Assembly (NCBI RefSeq): GCF_031127905.1
Contig: NZ_JARXIC010000039.1
Span: 1-32,111 of the forward strand
Length of the DNA: 32,111 bases
Reading direction: 5' to 3'
DNA from: Thalassobacterium sedimentorum
GTDB taxonomy: Bacteria; Verrucomicrobiota; Verrucomicrobiia; Opitutales; Coraliomargaritaceae
The notes beneath the pieces were generated by a model. The model saw only the letters and a list, made by a program, of their open reading frames with translations. It was not told where the DNA came from and made no database searches. Shown piece by piece: positions 18,631 to 26,205 of this stretch. How positions within the stretch are numbered: the first letter of the stretch is position 1; the number at the start of each line of letters is the position of its first letter. Position numbers and translations under genes: made by a program.

Positions 18631-18846
18631 TTCATAGCTAGTGTGAGACAGTCACGCAGAATATTAAGCAGGCAAATGGCAATTTAAAATGACATGCTTT
18701 ACGACTTATTACTAGCGCGGAGAGTGGAGTTTCGGCTACGATTTACTCGCGAAACAATCAACGGATCACTCTGACTGCTGAATGTGTACTCGCTTTATAA
18801 GTCGTTGATAATTAAATTTTTGTTCGGTGTGTTTTGTTTGGTGTGA
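18631..18846. other. Intergenic region upstream of panB
   Basis: These 216 bp lie between panB and the coiled-coil protein gene, both on the minus strand, and should include the panB promoter. The only structure noted is a spaced inverted repeat ACGACTTAT (18701-18709) / ATAAGTCGT (18797-18805). No confident promoter or RNA gene is visible. Confidence 0.35.
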
Positions 18847-19377
18847 TTAGTCAGTCGTGTTCTCTGCATCGCTGAGTAATGGTTTGGCTTCGCTGGCAGT
18901 GCCTCGACGAAACATAAAGGGCCTGCGAATCCAGCCCATCAGACCGGACTCTTCTTGTTTGATTTCAGCTTCCGCTTCGTCCACAGCACTTTCCCATGCG
19001 GAACTGAAGCCCGGCGCCCGTGCATTCATCAGTCGTATCGCCTTTTCGTATAGGTGGAGCATCCTGATTTCGGCACGTCCCGGCTTCTGCTTGAGTGCGC
19101 CAATAGTCTGACTTAGATTTCGATTGGTCTGTTGCATCGCGACCAGTTCTTCTTTTAAGGATTCATTACCTTTGGCGGTAATTTCCATCTGTGTATGGAG
19201 GTGCCCTTTTAAGATTTCGATTTGACCATTGAGTTGATGGATTTTGGTGGCTGTTGCAGCGCGTTCGTTTCGCAGTTTACCCAAGGATCGAAACCAAACA
19301 ATCATGGCGATAATGAGCCCGGTACTGAGTCCAATTACGAGTGGATGTGTAAAAAATTTGAGGAGCGTTTCTTCCAT
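18847..19377 (-). CDS. Membrane-anchored coiled-coil protein of unknown function
   Basis: A 176-residue protein that I do not recognise. Residues about 13-29 form a single hydrophobic segment (VIGLSTGLIIAMIVWF). It is followed by a basic stretch and a long heptad-rich helix (about 35-105, e.g. KIHQLNGQIEILKGHLH and SLKEELVAMQQTNRNL), predicting a coiled coil. The C-terminal third is acidic, then has a basic GWIRRPFMFRRG segment. The arrangement suggests an inner-membrane-anchored protein with a cytoplasmic coiled coil. It is divergent from the secretion operon with a 388-bp gap. Coding is supported by consistent frame use and sensible protein composition. Confidence 0.65.
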   Translation of the reverse strand: MEETLLKFFTHPLVIGLSTGLIIAMIVWFRSLGKLRNERAATATKIHQLNGQIEILKGHLHTQMEITAKGNESLKEELVAMQQTNRNLSQTIGALKQKPGRAEIRMLHLYEKAIRLMNARAPGFSSAWESAVDEAEAEIKQEESGLMGWIRRPFMFRRGTASEAKPLLSDAENTTD

Positions 19378-19765
19378 AGTAGCTAAGATTGAAGGGGACT
19401 GTTATGAATTGCGACTCTAAGTATACGTTTTAAACCATTGTGGGCTTTTTTTCACTTAGTTCTCTACTCGCAAGGAGGCTTTCTCGTGATTGGATGCCAG
19501 TGGCTTTGCTCGCTTTCTAGTTACGATGATGATGTCAGTGTTTTAGCAGCTGAGAAAACTAATTATAATGCTATGTTTAAGTTGTTTTTTATCCTTATCT
19601 AGTGCTCACCGTTTATGCATTCTAAGTAGTGTTCGAGTGATTGAGATGTGAATTTAGATGGTGTACTTTACGTAAAACTGAGGAAAAATCTTGCGGTGTT
19701 TCTGAAAAAGACGTGTTTTGCGAGCTTTCTAACCTATCCCCCCTGTCGATTCAGGGTTATTTCAA
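19378..19765 (+). promoter_or_regulatory. Upstream region of the secretion operon with candidate promoter
   Basis: A 388-bp gap between divergent genes. A perfect -10 hexamer TATAAT is at 19564-19569, with a weak -35 (TTTTAG, 19541-19546) at 17-bp spacing. This would start a transcript with a leader of about 190 nt ahead of the TolC-like gene. No hairpin-T-tract terminator or known riboswitch was recognised. An open frame from 19648 that overlaps the TolC start looks non-coding. Promoter assignment is tentative. Confidence 0.35.
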
Positions 19766-21373
19766 ATGATGCTACCAAAATCGTTCTTCTTTTTAATAAC
19801 TACCTCTATGCCATTTTTGGGTCTTGCAGCTCAAACTGTTGGGAATGAGCCAGCGCGGGAGAGTGCATCCGCTGAGATTATCAAGGTGTCGGAAACGATG
19901 TCACATGACGCGATGTATTGGGTTCTACGAGGCGTGGAACATAATTTTAGTGTTCAAATCGGCCGTATGGAGATCGAGAATTCTCAGGATCGAGTGAATA
20001 TTTCGTTAGGGGCTTTTGCTGCCCGTGCGACGACGAGCGCTCGGTTTAACAAATCGGAACGTGCCCAGAATCGACAGCAATTCTTTGCGACCAATAGTAT
20101 TGCGCCGATCTTTGAAGAAGAGGTCGCGTCTCTACAGATGAGCATTGAAGATCGTTACGCCTACGGCACGCGTGTTGCGCTGACGACATCAACCAATCGT
20201 ATTGAGAACACTACAAATCAGACAGCGATTAATCCGAGCACTTTTACCGGGCCTCGTTATTTTCCGGAATACCAGACGACGACTCAATTGCAGGTGGTGC
20301 AGCCGTTGTTAAAGAATCGTGGGACACGGGTTAATATGGCGGCCACTGATTTGGCACGCACCGAAGTCTTAGGCGCAGAATTCGAACTACGTTCAGAGTT
20401 TGAAAAAGTGATTGCGCAGATTCTGATTGCATATGCTGAAACTGAATTTGGAATCGCCAATCTGAGAGTTAAAGAAGATGCCGTTAAGTTAGCTGATGGT
20501 TTGATCGCTGAAAATCGTCGACGGGTAGAAGAGGGGATGATGTCTCCGATCGATGTAACGCAAGCGGAGGCTCGGCGGGCAGAGGCACAGGAAGAGGTCG
20601 TTGGAGCTCGAACATTTTTAGCTGAGCGACGGAATCGTTTGTTAGAATTGACGGGGGCTGATTATGTGTTTGGTGCTGAGGTTCGCATTGGCTCGAGCGC
20701 CGCTGGTATTTTGGAAGTTCCGGTGGCAGAGCGTCTGGTGTTGGCGCGTGAAATGTTGAAAACGAATCCGATTTATCTGGCCGCGCTGACGCGTGCTGAA
20801 GCCGAAGGGATTCGTGTGGCTTATGCGAAGAACCAGCTATTGCCGCAACTCGACCTTGAAGCGACGATTGGCTATAATGGTCTGCAGGATAGTTTTACCA
20901 GTAGCTATGATGATTTTGGAAATCGTAGTACTCCTGATTGGTCGGTGGGGCTTGTGTTTTCGATGCCTTTGGATCGCAGTGCGGATCGTGCCCAGGTGAG
21001 TGTTGCGAAGCGTGTGCAGCGTCAAGCTTTGCTGACGGCTAAGCAGACTGAAATCCAGTTGTTAGTTTTATTGGACAACAGCGTGCGTGAAGTGGAATCT
21101 GCCCAGGAGCGTATCGGTTTTGTGAAGGAGTCGGTTCGTCTAGCCGAAGAGGCCTTGGTTGCGGAAGAGAAGCGCTTGGTCTCGGGGCTCACTACGAGTT
21201 ATAATGTTTTGAATCAACAACGTGACCTAAGCTTTGCGCGCACGCGTGCTTTAGCGGCTGAGGTGGAGCTCTTTCGGGCAGTGACTCAGTTGTATGTGGT
21301 GATGGGCTCGCTCAGTCAGGAGTTGAATTTTGAAGTGACTACTACGAGTCATGTTGCCATGGTGGCTGAATAA
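19766..21373 (+). CDS. TolC-family outer-membrane efflux/secretion protein
   Basis: A 535-residue protein with an N-terminal signal peptide (hydrophobic FFFLITTSMPFLGLAAQ). The body has the TolC-family pattern of two homologous long helical halves. The first half includes QTTTQLQVVQPLLKNRG and ADGLIAENRRRVEEGMMSPIDVTQAEARRAEAQEE. The second includes LARAEAEGIRVAYAKNQLLPQLDLEATIGY (approximate) and VRLAEEALVAEEKRLVSGLTTSYNVLNQQRDL. These match the helix-hairpin tunnel of TolC, which forms a trimeric outer-membrane channel. It starts with tandem ATGs (19766 and 19769). It is the first gene of a five-gene run, 41 bp before the adaptor gene, so it is probably the outer-membrane exit for the giant protein downstream. 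Confidence 0.88.
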   Translation: MMLPKSFFFLITTSMPFLGLAAQTVGNEPARESASAEIIKVSETMSHDAMYWVLRGVEHNFSVQIGRMEIENSQDRVNISLGAFAARATTSARFNKSERAQNRQQFFATNSIAPIFEEEVASLQMSIEDRYAYGTRVALTTSTNRIENTTNQTAINPSTFTGPRYFPEYQTTTQLQVVQPLLKNRGTRVNMAATDLARTEVLGAEFELRSEFEKVIAQILIAYAETEFGIANLRVKEDAVKLADGLIAENRRRVEEGMMSPIDVTQAEARRAEAQEEVVGARTFLAERRNRLLELTGADYVFGAEVRIGSSAAGILEVPVAERLVLAREMLKTNPIYLAALTRAEAEGIRVAYAKNQLLPQLDLEATIGYNGLQDSFTSSYDDFGNRSTPDWSVGLVFSMPLDRSADRAQVSVAKRVQRQALLTAKQTEIQLLVLLDNSVREVESAQERIGFVKESVRLAEEALVAEEKRLVSGLTTSYNVLNQQRDLSFARTRALAAEVELFRAVTQLYVVMGSLSQELNFEVTTTSHVAMVAE

Positions 21374-21414
21374 GTCGCGGCGCCTTTAGTCATCCTTGAG
21401 TCGATCTATCTATT

Positions 21415-22149
21415 ATGAGAAAACAAGCCACTTTCTTCCTCTTGGGATGCATGTCTGCGATGGTGTCGTGGGCTCAACCAGTTTCCGGGCTCGTCTTTCC
21501 ATTTCGTGAGGTGAGCATTTCGAGTCCGGTGCAGAATTTTGTGACTGAGTTGCATGTGCGCGAAGGGGCGGAAGTTAAAGCAGGGGACTTGATGGCGCAG
21601 TTGTATGTGCGCTCGGTGGAGCTCGATATGGAGCGGACGGCTGCGGCCTTGCGTAAGCGGGAATTTGAGAGCAAGGGCTCGCAAAATCTCTTTCGTGAAA
21701 AGTTGATCAGTGAAGACGAAGCGCTGGCCAGTGAGATTGAACTGCGCTTGGCGAGTTTACAGTATGAAATCGCTAAAGAAGCGGTGGAGCTGCGCAAAAT
21801 TCGAGCACCAATCTCTGGGATTGTGGTCGAGCGTAATAATGAGATCGGGGAAATGGTTGCCGTGGGGGAACCGATGTTTCGAGTGGTGGATATTGATCAA
21901 ATCTACGTGCGTCTGTTTTTGACGGTTGAGGACTCGCGTCGCTTTCCGGTGGGGCGTGCGGTTGAGATGACTTTTCCTGAATTGGGCGCAGACTCTCCAG
22001 TTATCGCTGGGAGTGTCGACTTTATTGACCCGAGAGTGGATTCAGCGAGTGGTTTGTTGCAGGTCAAGATTTTGGCGTCCAACGAGGAACGTCTTGTGAA
22101 GCCGGGATTGCGGGCTGTCATTGAATTAACACCTGAATCAACTCTTTAA
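21415..22149 (+). CDS. Small periplasmic HlyD/RND-type adaptor
   Basis: A 244-residue exported membrane-fusion protein that normally links an inner-membrane component to TolC. A signal peptide (FFLLGCMSAMVSWAQ) precedes the lipoyl-like half FPFREVSISSPVQNFVTELHVREGAEVKAGDLMAQL. A short helical hairpin (about 60-125) follows, then the second lipoyl half APISGIVVERNNEIGEMVAVGEPMF, and a beta-barrel domain ends the protein. It is shorter than typical RND adaptors (about 350-400 residues) because the hairpin and membrane-proximal domain are reduced. It lies between the TolC-like gene and a second adaptor-like protein, 13 bp from the next start. Confidence 0.85.
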   Translation: MRKQATFFLLGCMSAMVSWAQPVSGLVFPFREVSISSPVQNFVTELHVREGAEVKAGDLMAQLYVRSVELDMERTAAALRKREFESKGSQNLFREKLISEDEALASEIELRLASLQYEIAKEAVELRKIRAPISGIVVERNNEIGEMVAVGEPMFRVVDIDQIYVRLFLTVEDSRRFPVGRAVEMTFPELGADSPVIAGSVDFIDPRVDSASGLLQVKILASNEERLVKPGLRAVIELTPESTL

Positions 22150-22162
22150 CACTACTTTAAGC

Positions 22163-24004
22163 GTGGACATCAATAACTTCGTCAAACCAACTCGGGAGCA
22201 TCTCGAACGTCTTCAACGAGTTCGTCTGTTCAGCGGGGATGCGCCTGCGTTTTGGGCTCAATTCACCGAAATCGCTCAGGAGATGACAGGTGCCAGTCAG
22301 GCGCGTTCAATGGTTCGCCTCAATGGAACATGGAACCTATTGGCAGCATCGCCGGCGGCAGGTGTGAATCATCGTGCGTTTTTGCAAAGTGGTTTTGAAG
22401 AGCAGGCCAACGCGGCGCTGACGGGGGGGCGTGGTGTGATCGTCGCAGCCGAGTCTGAAGCAGGCGCGGTTCATTTATTACATCCGCTGGATACGGATGA
22501 AGGCTCGCGCTCCTGCTTGCTGGAATTACGTTTTGCACCAGAGGCGCGACCGGCACCAGAGGCCGAGATCTGGTCGGGGCTCTTGCCTTTGCTAGCAGAT
22601 ACGCCACGAATGTATCAAAAAAATCGAGCTTCGCTTGAAATGGAGCACGACATTGATCGCATGCGCGAGGCTTTGGATGTGTTGGCGGTGATCAATGGGC
22701 AGCGCAAATATTCACCTGCGATTATGGCTCTGGTCAATGAGGTGGCCAGTCGCTTGGACGCCGAGCGTGTCTGCTTAGGCTGGGTGAGTGCGCCATACGT
22801 GCGTGTGGTTGCGATCAGCGGCACAGAAAAGTTCGAGCGCAAAATGGAGATTTTGCAAGAGCTGGAAGCGGCTATGGAGGAGTGTCGCGATCAGGACGAA
22901 GAACTGGTTTGGCCCGCTCCTTCAAATTCGACGGCAATTTATCACGACCATGAAGTGTATGCCCGCAAATCAGGTTCGGCTTGTTTGCTTTCGGTTCCGA
23001 TTCGGGATGCTGGAGAAGTGGTGGGGGTACTTACTGTGGAACGCGCTAGTCCTGGATTTACTGAGTCCGAGGCTTGGGGCTTACGTGTGATTGGCGATCA
23101 GATCGCGCCACGTCTCATTGATTTGAAAAAGGAGTCTCGTTGGTTCGGTGCACGCTGGGCGACGAGTGCGCGTGAGTTACTGGCGAAGGCACTGAGCCCG
23201 AATCACACCTGGCTCAAATTTGCTGCGATCGTGAGCAGCATTATTTTATTTTTAGCTTTGTTAGTGCCTTATAGTTATCGGGTGAGTGCGACTTTCATTA
23301 TACGTCCAGACAGTTTGGCGCATATGCCTGCGCCTTATGAGGGCTTTATTGCAAAAGCAGGTGTGCGCCCGGGGGATCTCGTGGTCGCTGGGCAGACTTT
23401 GCTCGCGCTAGATGATCGTGATCTGAGCATTCAGCATGCGGAAACGCTGGCTGAGATTCGTCGTTATGGTGCGGAAGCTGAATTGGCGGAAGCCGAGGGG
23501 AAACTCGCTGACCTGCGTGTGGCGCGTGCTCAGAAGAACCAGGCGCAAGCTAGACTTGATTTCTTCGATTATCAGCTGGCACGCGCAGAAGTGAAAGCTC
23601 CGTTTGACGGGGTGGTGGTGCAGGGGGATTTGCGTGAGCGCATTGGTGCACCCATCAAGCAGGGCGAGGTGTTGATGCAGGTGTCAAAGTTGGATGGTTT
23701 GTTTCTCGAGATCCGACTGGCTGAGCGCGATATTGATCTGATTACCGGGCATCGAACAGGCGAGGTGGTTTTCTCTAGCCGTCCTGACATTCAATTTCCT
23801 TTTGTCGTGGAGATGGTTTCACCCTCGGCGCAGGCGAATGGTGAGGGCAATGCCTTTACTGTGCGGGCACGACTCGAAGAGGATGCGGATTGGTTGCGGC
23901 CTGGTATGAGTGGTGTGGCTCGACTCGATGCGGGTAATCGCACCCTCGCTTGGCGGGCGACTCACCGTATTATCGATTTTATTCGGATGCGATTCTGGTT
24001 CTAG
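22163..24004 (+). CDS. GAF domain - transmembrane - HlyD adaptor fusion
   Basis: A 613-residue protein beginning at GTG. Residues 1-170 are a soluble region with possible GAF-like character. Residues about 180-320 look like a GAF sensor domain (ALVNEVASRLDAERVCLGWV, ACLLSVPIRDAGEVVGVLTVER, IGDQIAPRLIDL). One transmembrane helix follows (351-370, FAAIVSSIILFLALLVPYSY). Then comes a HlyD-type adaptor: lipoyl half PAPYEGFIAKAGVRPGDLVVAGQTLL (390-415), a coiled hairpin (about 420-475), second half VKAPFDGVVVQGDL (477-490) and a beta-barrel. The GAF part should be cytoplasmic and the adaptor periplasmic, so it could pass a cytoplasmic signal to an export complex. It lies 13 bp after the small adaptor and 27 bp before the M50 gene. 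The domain combination is unusual. Confidence 0.85.
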   Translation: MDINNFVKPTREHLERLQRVRLFSGDAPAFWAQFTEIAQEMTGASQARSMVRLNGTWNLLAASPAAGVNHRAFLQSGFEEQANAALTGGRGVIVAAESEAGAVHLLHPLDTDEGSRSCLLELRFAPEARPAPEAEIWSGLLPLLADTPRMYQKNRASLEMEHDIDRMREALDVLAVINGQRKYSPAIMALVNEVASRLDAERVCLGWVSAPYVRVVAISGTEKFERKMEILQELEAAMEECRDQDEELVWPAPSNSTAIYHDHEVYARKSGSACLLSVPIRDAGEVVGVLTVERASPGFTESEAWGLRVIGDQIAPRLIDLKKESRWFGARWATSARELLAKALSPNHTWLKFAAIVSSIILFLALLVPYSYRVSATFIIRPDSLAHMPAPYEGFIAKAGVRPGDLVVAGQTLLALDDRDLSIQHAETLAEIRRYGAEAELAEAEGKLADLRVARAQKNQAQARLDFFDYQLARAEVKAPFDGVVVQGDLRERIGAPIKQGEVLMQVSKLDGLFLEIRLAERDIDLITGHRTGEVVFSSRPDIQFPFVVEMVSPSAQANGEGNAFTVRARLEEDADWLRPGMSGVARLDAGNRTLAWRATHRIIDFIRMRFWF

Positions 24005-24031
24005 GCCTCCTATTGACGTTATTTATATTTG

Positions 24032-26176
24032 ATGGAACGTAAATTGTTCAGTGAGTCTTGGCACCGAGTGGCCGCGCAAAAAATTCGTTTGCGTCCATCT
24101 GTTCGCGTGCGGAAGCAGTTTTTCCGCGGTAGCACCTGGTTCATTGCGAACGATTTGTATGGGGATCAGTTTTTTCGCTTTCGTCCTGAAGCCTGGGATT
24201 TTATCGCCCGCCTGGATGGCACTAAAACTGTGGAAGAAGTCTGGCAGATGTGCTTGGATCAGAATGGGGATGTGGCGCCGGGGCAAGGAGAGGCGATCCA
24301 AATACTTTCCAATTTATATCGCAGTAATTTGATCGTTTCCGATTTTCCTTCCGACGTGGTGCAGTTGTTTGAGCGGCAGCAAGAACGTCATGCACGGGAG
24401 TGGAAGGCTCGACTGTTTGGTATTTTCTTTTTGCGGATTCCGTTGTTTGACCCCGATGCCTTCTTAAATCGCACGATGCGCTATGTGCGTCCATTTCTGT
24501 CGATTTTTGGCGTTGTTTTATGGTTGGCTCTGGTTGGTTCGGCGATTGGAGTCGCGGTGTCAAATTGGGATGCCTTATTCGAACGCGGGCAGGGTGCTTT
24601 GAATCCTGCTAACTTACCCTTATTGCTGGTGGCTTTTGTGCTGGCTAAACTGGTGCATGAGTTCGGGCATGGTTACGCAGTTAAGCGCTTTGGCGGAGAG
24701 GTCCATGTGATGGGGATTACCTTTCTTGTCTTTACACCGATCCCTTATGTGGATGCCACTGCAGCTTGGGCTTTTCGTGAGCGATGGAAGCGGGTTTGGG
24801 TCGGTTCCGCCGGCATGATCATCGAACTGGTTCTAGCGGCCTTTGCGACATTTATTTGGGCGTCAACTGGGCCAGGCTTGTTGAACTCCTGGTGCTTTAA
24901 TTTGATGTTAGTGTCATCGGTCTCGACCATCCTGTTTAATATTAATCCGCTGCTTAAGTTTGATGGTTATTATATACTGTCGGACCTTACGGATTCGCCC
25001 AATTTACAAACACGTGGCATGCAGCAATTGTCTCACTTTGTAGAGCGCTATGCATTTGGTGGTCAACATTCGCAGAGCCCTGCGGCGAGTCGTGGCGATG
25101 CGGTGTGGTTGGCAGGGTTTGGCGTGGCAAGCTGGCTCTTTCGTGTCTATATTACTTACACGATTATTATGTTCGTTGCGGACCGCTATCTCGGGCTCGG
25201 CTTTTTGGCCGCTGTCTTGACGGTGATTGGTTTGGTCGTCATCCCATTATATAAAGGAATTAAATATCTGATTAGTGAGCCACGCATCGAGCGAGTGCGC
25301 ACGCGCGCCTATTTGGTGACCGCATCGTTCTTAGCGCTTTGCTTCTTATTGTTGGGTGTGTTGCCTGCGCCTCGATATTTCCGTGCGCCCGGAATTCTCT
25401 TTGCCGAGGATGCAGAGTTTATTGTCGCCCGTAGTAGCGGGGCCGTGTCTAATTTTGAGGCAGCGCCTGCGAGTGCAACTGCCGGGATGACTATGCTTCG
25501 TTTGAATAATCCGGAGCTGCCACTATTGCGGCGGCAATTGGAAGCTGAGCGCGAGCAGTTAGCGGCTGTTGAGCGTTTGCAGATGGATAAGGAGGGCATG
25601 GGGCGCGAAGTGTTGCGTGAGCGCAGACGTGCCAATGATATTCGTATTGAAGAACTTGAAGCACAGGAAGGTGCGATGGAGGTGCGCGTGCCTAAGGACG
25701 GGTTGTTGGCCAGCTTGCAGCCGAAGGAACATTTTCAGCGTTGGATACAACGTGGCGAAATTGTAGGTGAGAGCATACCCGAGGGAACCTGGCGTTTCTT
25801 TGCTGTGGTCTCGCAGCAAGATGTGAATTTATTATTCGAACAAGAGATGCATGGAGTGAGTTTACGCTTCCCCGGGAATGCAGGCAAAGTGGTCGAGCCG
25901 AGTGGTCTTCAGATCGTGCCCGGGCGGCAGGAATATTTGCCGAGTCCCGCTCTGGGCTGGCGCACGGGGGGGCCGATCCGTGTGCGTGAAGATGACTCGG
26001 ATGGAGTGCGTGCGGCGGAACCGTTTTTCCTGGTGATGTTAGATGTGGAGGCTACCGGAGCGCCACTGCATCATGGACGTGTTGGACTGGCACGCTTTCG
26101 CGTCGAGAATGAAGCCTATTTAAAGCAATGGTACCGCAAGATTCGTCAGGTCGTACAGAAACGTTTCCAACTCTAA
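24032..26176 (+). CDS. M50 membrane metalloprotease with PqqD-like N-terminus
   Basis: A 714-residue intramembrane-type zinc protease. Residues about 35-105 (WFIANDLYGDQFFRFRPEAW, LDGTKTVEEVWQMC, ILSNLYRSNLIVSDF) resemble a PqqD/RRE winged helix, a fold that binds peptide leaders. Transmembrane helices follow, with HEFGH (209-213) and the third ligand in NPLLKFDGYY (Asp311), the M50/site-2 protease signature. After helices to about 445 there is an adaptor-like periplasmic part: a lipoyl-like region (about 450-490), a coiled coil (495-545) and a beta-rich C-terminus. This architecture fits the 'putative peptide zinc metalloprotease' class found with HlyD and peptide exporters. I used the ATG at 24032 in place of the TTG just before it. 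Confidence 0.85.
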   Translation: MERKLFSESWHRVAAQKIRLRPSVRVRKQFFRGSTWFIANDLYGDQFFRFRPEAWDFIARLDGTKTVEEVWQMCLDQNGDVAPGQGEAIQILSNLYRSNLIVSDFPSDVVQLFERQQERHAREWKARLFGIFFLRIPLFDPDAFLNRTMRYVRPFLSIFGVVLWLALVGSAIGVAVSNWDALFERGQGALNPANLPLLLVAFVLAKLVHEFGHGYAVKRFGGEVHVMGITFLVFTPIPYVDATAAWAFRERWKRVWVGSAGMIIELVLAAFATFIWASTGPGLLNSWCFNLMLVSSVSTILFNINPLLKFDGYYILSDLTDSPNLQTRGMQQLSHFVERYAFGGQHSQSPAASRGDAVWLAGFGVASWLFRVYITYTIIMFVADRYLGLGFLAAVLTVIGLVVIPLYKGIKYLISEPRIERVRTRAYLVTASFLALCFLLLGVLPAPRYFRAPGILFAEDAEFIVARSSGAVSNFEAAPASATAGMTMLRLNNPELPLLRRQLEAEREQLAAVERLQMDKEGMGREVLRERRRANDIRIEELEAQEGAMEVRVPKDGLLASLQPKEHFQRWIQRGEIVGESIPEGTWRFFAVVSQQDVNLLFEQEMHGVSLRFPGNAGKVVEPSGLQIVPGRQEYLPSPALGWRTGGPIRVREDDSDGVRAAEPFFLVMLDVEATGAPLHHGRVGLARFRVENEAYLKQWYRKIRQVVQKRFQL

Positions 26177-26205
26177 TCGATTTGCGCGCTCCTTCCTAAT
26201 CAATA

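Noticed and set aside
19648-19848. A 66-codon open frame overlapping the start of the TolC-like gene
   Set aside because: It overlaps the signal-peptide region of a clear gene in another frame, has low-complexity composition and no recognisable domain.
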